Assembly: GCA_047967505.1 (NCBI GenBank)
Contig: CM106538.1
DNA from: Dipteris shenzhenensis
Lineage: Eukaryota; Polypodiophyta; Polypodiopsida; Gleicheniales
DNA length: 64,000 bases
Reading direction: 5' to 3' (one strand)
Numbering within the stretch: the stretch's first letter is position 1; each line of letters begins with the position of its first letter. Positions 34,140-45,640 of this stretch are shown here, in pieces. Below the pieces are notes generated by a model. The model was not told where the DNA came from, did not search any database, and saw nothing but the letters and a program-made list of their open reading frames with translations. The position numbers and the translations under genes are program-made.

Positions 34140-34790
34140 TCATGCACAAGAGGTACTTCTGCCAAAGTTGGTTCGTTTTTGTTTACCGAAGCAGCATGCT
34201 TCGTAAAGTTTTCCAAGAAACTGTAGCTTCGAAATCCCAATTGCCATATTTTGATCTCTGAGATCTAACAAGTACTTGAAATTGACATGACCATATCTCT
34301 TGTGCCATTTTGCAGATAGTGGCATCTGTTGCGGTTGATCTGACATGGCATGCTTATCTGGTAATGTAGCTAGCATTCCATATAAGTGTCCTTCTTTGAC
34401 ACCTTTTGCTACTAGAGCTGACATCTTCTTGATTTGTCTCTGATAGTGCATTCATCTCCATCGAAGATGACTCAATAATTGTGTTCCGTCATTTGACCTA
34501 TTGACAAGAGATTCTTGCTGAGCTTTGGAACATAGAGTACATCTTTCACCAATCCTTTCGTACCAGTGAAATTATTCATAGGGATAACACCTGTCCCTTG
34601 AATTGGATTCATTGGATTATCTGCTATGTAGATGACATTTTTCTGACCTTCTAATGGTTTCATCTCTATGAACCATTACTAATGTGAGATGATGCACTGC
34701 TGTCGATGTACCAAAGATCCTGTTCTACTCGGCCGACTTGACAGCTGAATTCCTCTTTAGAATTGAAATCAGGGTCTAGGTACACTATAT
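34140..34790 (-). pseudogene. element E: protease and GAG-pre-integrase
   Basis: A retropepsin block LWYIDSSASSHIS is visible near 34720 (DSSA, with the usual Gly replaced by Ser as in element A). It is followed by VLYVPKLSKNLLSIGQM and, after a frame change, a GAG-pre-integrase block KWHKRYGHVNFKYL and CCFGKQKR. Confidence 0.75.
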
Positions 34791-35892
34791 CAATTTGCTA
34801 CATTTCCTCGTTTGCAAGAAACATATTCCCATGTTTAATTGCAAAATGACTATGACTAGAATGTCCACCACGATGATTTCCTCTTTTGCAAAAATTCTCT
34901 CGATCATACTACCTTTTTTGGCAATCTCTTTCATAGTGTCCAAACTTGTGACAATAGTTGCACTGGATGTTTGACATGTTGGTGGATGCATTCCCTCGTC
35001 CTTGGAATCTTCCTTGATTGGAAAAATTTCCTCTTTGTTGATTCTGATGTTGCTAAGGATGATGTTGATGCTGATACTTACTTTGCTAATGATGACCTTG
35101 TTGTCACTGATGATTACCACTTTTCTTGTATGATCTACCTCTGCCTCTGCCTCTACCTCTGCCTTTGTTTGAAGCTGTGAATGCTTGATTATTAGAATGA
35201 TCTTTTCGTGCTTGAATGGCTTGCGTCCTGAGTTCTTTACCAAGTAACACTGACTGAAGTTCTTCCAGTGTTGGAATTTGCCATTGGATGGCAATAGTCT
35301 GGACTAGATTCTCGAATCCTTCTCCTAGTCCATTTAGGATGACTTGAACCATTTCTGTTGGATTCATGGTCTCTCCTCCTGCTGCAAGTTGATTGTTGTA
35401 GTCTTTGATCTGGAGTGGTTTCGTGCTCTTGCAAAAACTCTAGTTGATTTGGTTTCTCAATGTGAGAATCCTGGATGTGATCTTGGACTCGTAGAGAGCT
35501 ACGAACATATCCCATGCTTCTTTCAATGTCTTGATTGTGTTGAGCTATCCTAGCATGACATCTTGCACATTCTGCTTGATCAGATAATATGCATACTTGT
35601 CTTTCTCATTCCATTCTACTTGAACTCGGGCAATGGCAGGATCTGCTACAAGTGCGAAAACGGTTTGCGTAGTTGTAGATCCCGCTATAGATCCTACTGC
35701 TGGTGTTGTGACAACAAGTGGAGTAGAGCTACTGGTGGCTGGATCGTCCAATGGTATAGGTGTAGATCCATCAACATACTCCCATTTGTCTTGAAGTACA
35801 AGAATGGTCTCCATTTGGTATTTCCATGTGCCGTAATTAGAGTTGTCTAGCTTAGCAGATGCCTCTAGATTGAGGTTGCTAGTCGTAAACAT
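34791..35892 (-). pseudogene. element E: gag
   Basis: Starts MFTTSNLNLEASAKLDNSNY at 35892, reads YGTWKYQMETIL and continues to EWNEKDKYAYYLIKQNVQDV. A stop and frame changes follow. The middle part (EAWDMF, LTLRNQIN) and an Arg/Gly-rich tail (GRGRGRGRGRSYKKSG) are visible in shifted frames, with a degraded knuckle near 34920-34960. Confidence 0.8.
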
Positions 35893-38378
35893 GGTGCAGG
35901 ATATGTACTCAAAGTGTCATGAAAATCACTGTCTAAATCAACTGCAAAACACTGACCGTGCCAAATGAAATATGAACTGTCGGTGAAGATAGAACTGCAA
36001 TATATAAAATCCGATCTGTGTTACAAGGCTTGTGGCAAATGATGCTAGGAATAGCCAAGAGGCTTTACAAGGCTGAAATGATGTGCACAATGTCATGAAA
36101 TAGCCGAATAGGCTTTATAATGGTGGCATGTGTGTGTGAAATCAAATCATGTGCTATCTTCCCCCACCCCCCACTGAACAATCGATAATGGCTCTGAACA
36201 CTCTAAAGTCTACTCACTGAACTAATGAACATCAGGTTTCAGGTAATGTGATGATGTGAAATCATATGTGAGCGTATGGACTAACTCTGAGTAGGTACTA
36301 GTTGGTAATTTCGAGCATGGCTTAGATTGGCAGCTTGGGGAGATTCAAAGTGTCCCCTCTATGGTAATCTAGTCTACTCTGATCCACTTCTATACCAACT
36401 ATCGATCGACGAAAGAATAGTTTTCTTTGGTTCTTTTTATGTGTTGGGTCAGATGCATCGATGTAGAGGTAGATGTACATGTAGGAAGTGGTTTTGTCAG
36501 TGAAGCTCAAAAGTAAGTGATACTTGTGCCAAAATATGCCTGTGATGTGATGAGTGCGTAGAGCATGAAAAATCAAGTGACTTAGTGCCCTCAAATTCTT
36601 CTTGGATCAAGAGATACAACTTGATCTAGGTGGAGGGGCAAAAGGAGTGCATATGTGCTCAATGATGATGATGTGTCACTATGGGTCACATGCAAAGATG
36701 ATGTGGCACTGTGCCTAGCAAGAGGTGTGCCTCTATGAAGCAGTGTTGAGGTGTCAACTGTGTGCACATGCAAGGTGCATAGTGTACCTATAGAGTGATA
36801 ACTGTGCCTATAGGGGGTTAGTGTGCCACGTGGCACTGATGAGGTGGTAGCTAACTAGGCATGATGAGGTGGTAGCTGAGATGGCTTGATGACATGTCCT
36901 AATAACATGGATTACCACCATGGCAGATGATGTGGTAGTGTTGACTTTGACTGATGATGTGGCAGTCAGTGATGACATGGGTACCATCGTGCAGCTGACG
37001 TGTCAGTGGTGACAATTGGCAGATAAGGCTGATGATGTGGTAGCCTCACGAGGCTGCTGAGGTGGCAACTGGAGGTGGTTGCTGATGTGGCACGATAAGG
37101 TGCCATGTGTCACCTAGAGGATAAGCCTTTTGAAGAGGCCACATGTCAATAGGAGGGGCACCAGAATCTTGATGATTCCAATGAAATCTCAAAGATTCCA
37201 TCGTTGTTGTGTGGATGCTATTGTTAGATGCTTTGGGCTAATGCATATGCTTCCCTTGGCATGCTATCGAAGCGAGCACGATCTTGGCAGCTCCTCTATC
37301 CTACTGATCCAAGCAAGACAAGAGTCTTTAGAGCTGCATGGCACATTATGAGAGAGCCATCACCGAAGGCTTTTGGAGCATGGGCTAAAAGGTGTCGCAT
37401 GCAGGCTTTGGTTACAGGCAGATCGATGGAGGTCGGAGTGCTTGTTGGTGCTATCTCTGTAGAGCTCATTGCTAGAGTCAACCATGCTTGAGCTCGTTGG
37501 CATAGGAATTGTGTAGTTGTAGTCGTTGGCTAATTCAGTGCACTGTGAGGTCACCTTGGTCGTTCAATAGGTGCTTATTGTAGGCAAGGCTGCTGCTGCC
37601 AATTGCTCTTGGAGTGATGGTTGGAGTAGGCTACGCTTCTTTCATCAATGAAGGTGCTAAGTTGAAGGCGAGGCTTTTTGTAGGAGGTGTTGGTGGTGTC
37701 TGCTGCAATCCACAGGCATAGTCGGTGGTGTCTGCAGAGGTAGTTGCTTTAGGGAGCTTGAAGCTCTGTTGGAGAAGGCTGGGGCTCTTTGCTAGCCAGC
37801 TGTGTCATTGAGGCTATTGAGGCATTGAGTCATAGTTTGTGAAGTCAGTTGGAGATGCTTGGAAGGAAGCCGCATATCGTTTGAAGCAACAAAGGAGAGC
37901 TTGCTATAGTAGCCACCTAGAATGGAGGAGTGGCTTGGCTTTTTGAGCTACCTGGAGCTCTATTGGAGTTGCTGGAGAGGATACTTGAGCTCTCAAGGAG
38001 AGCTTGTTGACCAGAGGCTTAGCACAATAGCACTCAAAAATCTCTCTTTTCTCACAAATCTTTCTCAATGAAGAACTCTCTCTATCTTTCTCTCAAAGGA
38101 TCTCTCTTTCTTCTCAACTGAAATCGAAGAACAACACAATGAATCACTCAACCTCACATAGACAAAAATCTTAGACATGCAATGAATAAAGTTCTCTCAA
38201 TGGAAGAGAACACAAATCCCTCACAAATGAACGGAAATCCTATGGATGGAAATTTCTCACAAAGGATGGAAGTCTCCCACCGAAAGCGAACTCTCACGGA
38301 GAACACTCAAGAGAACTCACAATCACTCAATCTCTCTCGCACTCTCAAGAATCACAATGCCTTAGCAGAAGGCAAGGG
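35893..38378 (-). other. long untranslated leader of element E
   Basis: About 2.5 kb between primer-binding site and gag without a recognised domain. 36650-37110 is rich in the dispersed phrase GATGATGTGGCA/GATGAGGTGGTAGC. The part 36300-37230 matches, on the opposite strand, the leader of element F. Confidence 0.6.
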
Positions 38379-38391
38379 AGCTCTAATACCA
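38379..38391 (-). promoter_or_regulatory. primer-binding site of element E
   Basis: In element orientation TGGTATTAGAGCT directly follows the LTR and matches the initiator methionine tRNA type with one change. Confidence 0.8.
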
Positions 38392-38624
38392 TGACAGAAT
38401 ATGAAGAGGGGAGAGGAGAAGAGTGGAGATGAGGAGAGAGGGCACAGCTAGAGAGCACACCACAAATGACTAACTGTACACTAGTTTTAGTCGAAAATGT
38501 AGAATATATACAAACCAATTTAGGGTTAGGGTTAGGGCATCTAACCCTTTTCTTTATAGCACTCTATAAGGTTACTGCTATGCACACATGATCACATGAT
38601 GTTGAGTGTGAAGTCTCAATAGCA
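38392..38624 (-). repeat. 5' LTR of element E (about 233 bp)
   Basis: In element orientation it ends TATTCTGTCA before the primer-binding site. Similarity to the D LTR begins near 38624, and the exact outer end is uncertain by a few bases. A CCCTAACCCTAACCCTAAA run at about 38520 lies just downstream of the TATA-like CTATAAAG. The 27-bp G-box duplication of D is missing. Confidence 0.8.
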
Positions 38625-38949
38625 CCTTGAAATTTCCATTCATATTTAAGGAGGTTTCTGCCTGAGGATTGTTTTCTGCCCAGGCCTGAAAGTGGCTCAC
38701 GGGTGGTTCAAAACCCATAATTGTATTTTGGTTTAAGGCATTTATTGCAGATTGGGAGTCTACACTTGTGCCAAAAAGCGAACTCAGCTGGGAAGACTGC
38801 TACAGACGGGTGCTCACATACACTATCCAAAACTAAAGGATTTGCAGATTGGGTGCCTAGAGCAGTACTCCTACAACGAACCTTCTAAGGATCCATGACT
38901 CACAAGCTCTAAGGCTTATGGTGTAGCACCTCCTATTGCAACAAGCGAC
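38625..38949. other. unassigned sequence between elements E and F
   Basis: No coding signal and no match that I can find elsewhere in the window. It separates two copies of the same copia family lying in opposite directions. Confidence 0.4.
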
Positions 38950-41288
38950 TCCATAGCCTCAATAGGCAGTGCCATCCAAGAACTCCCGGCTCCATCCATC
39001 TCTAGCAAGATTCCATCACTTGTAAGATTCTGTCACCGAAATCTCTATGATTCTATCAACCTCGAGAGAGTGACACATGGTAGATGGGGTTATCACCCAG
39101 GACTGGTTGAAATTATGACACGTGGAAAATTATCTCCTAAGGGTTACCAAACACAGGTTTGGTCAGCCTTGGTTCAGTTAAGCCACCACATGTTGGGTCA
39201 GTAGCCTTGGGGTCAGGTTGCATGACACGTGGCAGATAAGAGTTGACCCTAGTTGAGTGGTACAGTCAGGTAGATCCTCAGTCATCCTTTTGGATAGGTT
39301 TAGTTACATAACTGAAGATCAAATTAAACCCAAGTCAAGTTAACCCCTGGTTAGTTGCCACATCATTTGCCAAGTGGCACTGACACTCTACAGGCACTGT
39401 TATCACTCTGTAGGCACACTGTGCACATAGGTGCCACCTCATCACTACTCCACAAGCACACCTCTTGCTAAGCATAGTGCCACATCATCATCACTACATG
39501 TGACTCACATTGACACATCATCATTGAGCACATTTGCACTCCTTTTGCCCCTCCACCTAGATCAAGCTGTATCTCTTGATCCAGGAAGAATTTGAGGGCG
39601 CTCCAAAAAGGAAAAATGATCAATTTTTCATGCTCTATGCATTCATCACATCACACATGCATTTTGGTGCATGTTACACTCAGTTTTGAGCTTCGCCTGT
39701 GATGATAAATCCACTTTTGACACGCACATCAGCCTCTACATCGACGCATCTGACCTAGCACATAAAAAGAACAAAAGAAAATAAATTATTTGTTGTTCTT
39801 TAATCGATCGATGGTTGGTATAGATCTAGATCAAAGTAGACTAGATTGCTGTAGAGGGGACGCTTTGAATCTCCCCAAGTTACCAATCTAAGCCATGCCC
39901 AAAATTCCCGACTAGTACCTGCAGTCCTTATGCTCACATATGGTTTCACATCATCACATTACCTCAAACCTAAAGTTCATCAGTTCAGTGAGCAGACTTC
40001 AAAGTGTTCAGAGGCATTTTCGATTGTTCAGTGGGGGCAAATAGCACATGATTTGATTTCACACACACATGCCATCATTGTAAAGCCTATTCAGCTATTT
40101 CACGGCATTGTGCACATCATTTCAGCCTTGTAAAGCCTCTTGGCTATTCCCGGCATCATTTGCCACAAGCCTCGTAACACAGATCGGATTTTATACATTG
40201 TAGTTCTATCTTCACCGATAGTTCATATTTCACTTGGCACAGTCAGTGTTTTGCACTTGATTCAGACAGTGATTTTCACGACACTTTGAGTATATTTCTT
40301 TCACCATGTCTACGACTAGCAACCTCAATCTGGAGGCATTTGCTAAGCTAGACAACTCCAATTATGGCACATGGAAATACCGAATGGAGACCATTCTTGT
40401 ACTTCAGGACAAATGGGAGTATGTCGATGGATCTACACCTAGACCATTGGACGATCCAACCACTAGTAGCTCTACTCCACCTGTTGTCACCGCAATAGTA
40501 TAAGATCTACAACTACACAAACAGTTACACTAGGATCTAAAGCTACACAAATAGTTTTCACACCTATAGTAGATCCTGCCATTTCCCAAGCTCAGGCGGA
40601 ATGGGATAAGAAAGACAAGTACGCATATCATCTGATCAAGTAGAATGTGCAAGATGTCATGCTAGGACAGCTCAACATAGTCAAGACACCAAAAGAAGCA
40701 TGGGATATGTTTATAGCTCTCTACGAGTCCAAGAACACATCCAAGATTCTCACACTGAGAAACCAAATCAACCAGAGTTTCCGCAATAGCAGTGAAAGCA
40801 GTTATGCTTATGTACTCTGGATAACAGACTACAACAATCAACTCACAGCAGCAGCAGAGCAAGAGAGACTATGAATCCAGTAGAAATGGTTCAAGTCATC
40901 TTGAAGAGACTAGGAGAGGGATATGAGAACCCAATCCAGAGTATTACCATCCAACAGCAAATTTTGACACTAGAAGAGCTCCAGTCAGTCCTACTTGTGG
41001 TGAAGAACTTAGGACTTAAGCCATTCAAGCACGCAAAGGTCATTCTAATGATCAGGCATTCACAGCTTCAGATAGAAGCAGAGGCAGAGGCAGAGGTAGA
41101 TCATTCCAGAAAAGTGGTCATCATCGACAACAGTCATAAGGAAAGTGAGCATCAGCACCAACATCATCCTCAGCAACAACAGCATCAACAAAGAGGAAAT
41201 CATTCCAATCGAGGAAGATTTTAAGGATGAGGGAATGCATCCACCAATGTGTCAAACATCCAGTGCAACTATTGTCATAAGTTTGGAC
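38950..41288 (+). mobile_element. Ty1/copia fragment F (leader and gag only)
   Basis: A plus-strand fragment with the leader (about 38950-40305) and gag of the E family. It has no LTR. It ends inside the CCHC region at about 41288, where gypsy element G begins. Similarity to E is clear at, for example, GGCACACCTCTTGCTA and CTTTTGCCCCTCCACCTAGA. The left edge is approximate. Confidence 0.75.
40306..41288 (+). pseudogene. element F: gag, decayed and truncated
   Basis: Starts MSTTSNLNLEAFAKLDNSNY and reads YRMETILVLQDKWEYVDGST. A frameshift and stop near 40500 interrupt it. It resumes with VQDVMLGQLN, EAWDMFIALYESKNTSKILT and FRNSSESSYAYV, then in another frame VQVILKRLGEGYENPIQSI and a His/Gln-rich tail. 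It stops just inside the knuckle (about 41260). Confidence 0.8.
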
Positions 41289-42450
41289 CTCGGCTTGCAG
41301 TTGCTGTATTGGAACTACCTGAGGAGCTGGATTTGGCGCTCTTGGATATGGTTGTGGATTCGAATTCTTGAGTAATTGCGAGACTTGTGTTCAAATGGGA
41401 ACAGGATTCAGCCTCGGAGCTGAGGGCACTTGTGCAAGTGCCGGTTGCTGTACATTGGTATGGTTGCCGGTGGGTATTGTTGAGGTCGAGGTGGGTTGTT
41501 GCGCATGTTGAAGATGCAACTATTTTCATCATGGCCACCAACTACGCAGATATGGCACCACAACCTTGGCAGTGGATTTTCTTGTGTAGTGATCCTGGCT
41601 CTTAGGACCAGGCATTCATTTGTTGTATGATTGGCCATGTAGTGTGGGCACCATACATTTTCTTGCCATGGATAAGTCTGAGGTGGCAGCTGAGACAAGT
41701 GAAGCTTTTGTTCCATGGCCTGCATCATTTCTTCTTTCAGCTTCATGGCCTCTAGATGATCTTCATTAGATGTTTCGGTAGTGGACTTGGATTTTCCCTT
41801 TTTAGAGCGTTTATCTCATGCACTAGATTTGCCATCATCATTGCTGGTGTCAGAGTCGGTCATGCCATCCTCAATGTCAACGGTTGCCGCATGAGCAACA
41901 CTGAACATTTCGTAACTGTGCTAATCTTTTTTATGTCTTTGCAGATTTTCTTCCTTAGTCCTGCACAATGAGCCAGGACATGAGGTACTTTGCTTCGGGG
42001 TGTGGGTCACATTTGGCAATTAATCGTTTCATCTTGCCTAGGTACGTGCATTCATCTTCTCGACGGCCTTGTTTGATCTTGCTCAGTTGGAGGGTGGGAT
42101 CATCTTGTAGTCTCTCCGTTTGAAAGTGCCTCTTGAGTTCTGTTTGAAGAAGGTCCATGTGGATCTCTCTTCCACTAGGAGGTCTAGGTACCAATCTGAC
42201 GCTTCATCGGTTAAGGCCATGGGAAACCAAGCCACCTTGGTTTCATTGGATTGATCTCCACCTGCTCGGCTTACGGCATCAAAATGCTGGAGGAATAGGG
42301 TTGGATCTCCCCTACCATTATATTTGGGAAGTTCGAGTTTGCCCAAGGGGCACTTGCCTTGATTGTTATTATTTATGCGATTAAAGAAATTGCTACCCTC
42401 TGCATTGAGGTCAATATCCCAATCATCGTCGCCGCAACGACGCCCAGCCA
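41289..42450 (-). pseudogene. element G: gag
   Basis: The minus strand begins around MAGRRCGDDDWDID and reads NGRGDPTLFLQHFDAVSRAG, KVAWFPMALTDEASDWYLDL, RHFQTERLQDDPTLQLSKIK and CDPHPEAKYLM: a gypsy gag core in two frames (shift near 42120). Further on come WCPHYMANHTTNEC and CHICVVGGHDENSC, paired knuckle-like segments, then a Pro/Gln-rich end reaching the junction with F. Confidence 0.8.
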
Positions 42451-42472
42451 TGTTGTGTCGTGGAGGAGTCAA

Positions 42473-42959
42473 AGGGATTTCATGAATTTTAGGGGGGGAA
42501 TCGGGGTAGAGGATTGTAGGAGGCGTTGGCTATAGCAGAGGTGAATACGGATTTGGCAAGCATTGCTATCGGAGGCATTGGCTGAAGCGTAGCTGCATGC
42601 AGATTGGGCGAGAGTTGCAAAGGGTGTCTCTACCGCAAGTGCACGTGTTGATGTAGTTGTGTTAGGGGGTTAGAGGTCTGTTAGTGTTGTAGGGACCGTC
42701 GTATTAATAATGTGCCTAGGATTGTCCCACGTGTGTGGGGAAATGTGCCAATGCAGACGGATCATCAATTGGAGGTCACGGCATAAAGGGCGCAAATCAA
42801 CGAGTGCTAGGGATGCCAACATGGTGTGCAATGGTTGGAAAAATGCCCCATAGCATGGTGTTTCTGTGTGTTGAAGTAGGGGTAAAATTGGCCTTTTTTG
42901 TGGTGGGGGGAGGGCTTGGTCTTAAGGTTTGGTGTGAATGGTCCTAAACTCTAACTGGG
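42473..42959 (-). other. leader of element G, first part
   Basis: No coding signal seen. A plus-strand open stretch at 42735-42947 has no family resemblance. Confidence 0.4.
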
Positions 42960-43275
42960 GGAACTGAACTAGGGTAATTCTAGTTAGTCTAACTAGGCTC
43001 TTACCCTAACTATTTAGTTATGATAACTAGACAGTTAGTTTGGCTAACCTAACTGGTTGCATTTAGTTAAACTAAGTAGAGGTATTCTACTAACTTAGTG
43101 TCAGTTAATCTAACCTAACCAGACTGTAACTAGTCTACCTTAGGTTATGCTAACCTAAATGTAAAGCCTAGCTAACTACGGAGGGTTAATGCTAACTAAT
43201 CCTAGTTCACTAACCTAACCTAACCTACCCTACTAACTTAACCTAAGATTAGTCTAATGGTTAGGTTAGTTTTTA
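42960..43275. repeat. cryptically simple CTAA/TTAG-rich stretch
   Basis: Over about 310 bp the tetra- to hexamers CTAACT, CTAACC, TAGTTA and TTAGGT recur in both orientations, with almost no other vocabulary. There is no fixed period. Because CTAACC and its complement alternate, many short inverted repeats are possible. Confidence 0.75.
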
Positions 43276-43359
43276 AAAAAACAAATAAAACAAAAAAAAT
43301 GGGGGGGGTGTCACAAGGCGGCATCTAAGGGGGGGTTTGGCGAATCGGAGAGGGGGGTT

Positions 43360-44000
43360 TGTAGATGCAGGAGGGGGAGGGGAGTGTGGAGATGAGGGAA
43401 GGGAGGAGATGGAGGAGGAGGAAGTAGTAGGAGGGAGGGAGGAGTAGGAGGAGGTGGAGCAGAGGCAGGTCACGCAGAGGAGGCTGAGGGAGGTGGACGT
43501 CGGGCGGGCAGAGGCGATGAGACATGGTGGGGCGAGCGTCGTTGCCTGATTGCGGGTGGAGGAGGGGAAGCACTACCCAAATGGGTGTGCACCGTCGCCT
43601 AGCAGCAGCGGCTTAGGCCCTTATTAAGGGCTAAAGGGCTTTAAAGCCCCTTAGGAGCAAAGTTTAGGGAGAGCGGTTGGGTAGTGAGAGATGAGGCGGA
43701 AGAGAGAGAGAGGGGGGGTGGAATTGAACGGGGGGGTGGAATGGAGGGGGGAGCATGGACAGTGGAGAGGGGGGGGGGGGTGGAGCAGGGTGGAGGGGGG
43801 TGGAATGGAGGGGGGGGTGTGGGGGGGTGGAGGGGGGTGGAATGGAGGTGGAATGGAAGGGGGGGGGGAGGGGGTGGAGGGGGAGAAATGGAGGGGGTGA
43901 GGGGGGGTGGAGGGGGGTGAAGGGGGTAGGGATGGAGGGGGGGTGGAGTGGATGGAGAGGGTGGGGGGGGGGGGGGGGGGGGGTGGAGGGGGGGGGGGGG
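43360..44000 (+). repeat. G-rich low-complexity tract
   Basis: From about 43330, and most extremely 43683-44000, the plus strand is runs of 4 to 20 G separated by TGGA, AGA or ATGGA. The minus strand therefore shows poly-proline open frames in all three frames, which is a composition effect. The block at 43963-44001 is almost pure G with one T, A-containing break. Confidence 0.85.
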
Positions 44001-44575
44001 AACTTGATGGATGGAAAACTTTGATAGCAATCCAAAGGTAGGAAGAGATGATCACCTTAACGCTCTCCAAATCTTTCTCGAAATAACTCATTGTGTGAGA
44101 ATGGGAGTAGGGTCATGGTCAAATGCAGAGGGAGGAGTGTCTTGCATAGGGCTCAGAATAGGGAAGAGGATAAAGGCAAGATTTGAAAGAAGAAGAATGA
44201 GGGGGTGAAGTGGGTTTTTATAGGAATGGGTATAGGCTTTAGGGTTAAACCCTAAACTCTTCTCGAGTCATAACTTTTCATGGTGGTTAGCTCGGATTGC
44301 TCTTTTGTAAAAAGGTGAAATAATCAAAATTGCAAGCTCTACGCATTTGTGTCCATTACCTAGCCTGATTTGTTTATCAAGTGGTTTCTTTTTAGAAATA
44401 AATAAAATTTCTTAAGGTAGTAACCCAAGGTTGACGCTGGGGGTTGATATGTTTGGCTAGAGTTGGAAACAAATTTTCTCTCCTAGCCCTTGAGTGTTAT
44501 GATCGTGAAAATTTATAGTAGTTTGTGTTTTACACATACTTGAGTATGTTTACTCGTTACTTGAGATGCTAGTCT

Positions 44576-44592
44576 CCCTAGCAGCGGTGCCA
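44576..44592 (-). promoter_or_regulatory. Ty3-type primer-binding site of element G
   Basis: In element orientation TGGCACCGCTGCTAGGG sits two bases after the LTR end. It resembles TGGCGCCGTTGCCGGGG, the site common in plant gypsy elements. Confidence 0.75.
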
Positions 44593-45099
44593 AATGTTGG
44601 CTCTTTCCCATGGCTTCCACAGGCGGAGCAGGGTATTCTCAATATGCAGGGTTCTGAGGCTTTTTGTCACCTACAGATATATCGGGGTTGTCGTTTGTAG
44701 TATACGTGTAGCTTAGGACCTCGAGTCGTATTGTAGTAAGAGACGTATGCTTAAGTGTGGTAAGCAAACATAGTGCATGCATGTGTGAAAGGAACGTGCA
44801 TCATCATGGTTGAGGTAATGAAGGCTTTTGCCATCATTGGGGGTTGAAGGGTTTAGGAGGGGTTTAAGGATTAGAGGTTGGTTCAAGGTTTAGAAGGAGG
44901 TTCCAAGGTTTAGAGAGAGGTTCCAAAGTTTAGAAGAGGTTCAAGGGTTAGAAGGAGGAACCAAGGTTCAAGGTAGAGTACATGGTGGAGAACTCGTCTT
45001 CTTCATAGTTCATGGAGGTTAAGGGTTAAGGAACTAAGGGTTTAGGGGGAGCATAGGAGTAGGAGAGGAAGAAGATGTAAGAGCATGGGGGGAAAGGAG

Positions 45100-45182
45100 A
45101 GAGAGAAGGGGGGAGGAAGAGGAGGGAGGAGGAGGAGGAGGAGGAGGAGGAGGGAGGAGGAGGAGGAGGAGAGGGAGAGGAT
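45100..45182. repeat. (GGA)n microsatellite
   Basis: GGAGGAGGAGGAGGAGG and related purine triplets over about 80 bp. Confidence 0.85.
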
Positions 45183-45356
45183 GGGTTGCAAGGTTAGAGG
45201 AGAGGGGAGGAGGAGCCCAGGAGGAGTTGCAAGGTTAGGACATGCTTTTGGACGTGGAGTACAAGGAAGCATGGACACTTGAGACAATTGGTTAGAATAC
45301 CAAAGTAGAACTCAACACAATGCCCCAAAGAGTGTGGGCTTCATTCCATTATGGGG

Positions 45357-45364
45357 TATTTATA
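45357..45364 (-). promoter_or_regulatory. TATA box in the LTR of element G
   Basis: The minus strand reads GTATAAATACCCC, a strong TATA consensus in the position expected for an LTR promoter reading leftwards into gag. Confidence 0.55.
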
Positions 45365-45404
45365 CAAGTTGGAGAGCTTCTCTCTCTGCATGTAGGAATT
45401 GTAA

Positions 45405-45640
45405 GACATTCTCTCTCTACATGTAGAACTTGCATATAGAAGTTGTATGTAGGAGTTGCAAGTTGCATGTAGGAGTTGCATGTAGAACTCGCATGTTGCA
45501 TGTTGGAGTTGCATGTAGGAGTTACATTGTAGAACTTGCATGTTGCATGTTGCATGTAGAACTCGCATGTAGAACATGCATGTAGGAATCATATGTAGGA
45601 CTGGAATGTAGGTGTTGCAAGTAGAACTTGCATGTTGAGT
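45405..45640. repeat. minisatellite built on GCATGTAGRASTT
   Basis: About 16 imperfect units of 12 to 14 bp (GCATGTAGAACTT, GCATGTAGGAGTT, GCATGTTG) in tandem, upstream of the LTR TATA box of element G when read on the minus strand. Confidence 0.8.

Larger units (their letters stand above)
33621..38624 (-). mobile_element. Ty1/copia element E, 3'-truncated
   Basis: A minus-strand element with its 5' LTR at 38392-38624, a primer-binding site, an unusually long leader (about 2.5 kb), gag, protease, GAG-pre-integrase and the first part of the integrase. It breaks off after IFG in the connection region at about 33621, so RT, RNase H and the 3' LTR are absent. It is the same family as D (by integrase and LTR) and F (by leader and gag). 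Confidence 0.85.

Noticed and set aside
38519-38545. Telomere-like TTAGGG repeats
   Set aside because: Only about three units, and the same block occurs in the LTR of element D, so it is LTR sequence and not an interstitial telomere.
43641-44091. Long proline-rich open frames in all three minus-strand frames
   Set aside because: All three frames are open because the DNA is a G-rich simple tract, which is a composition effect and not a gene.
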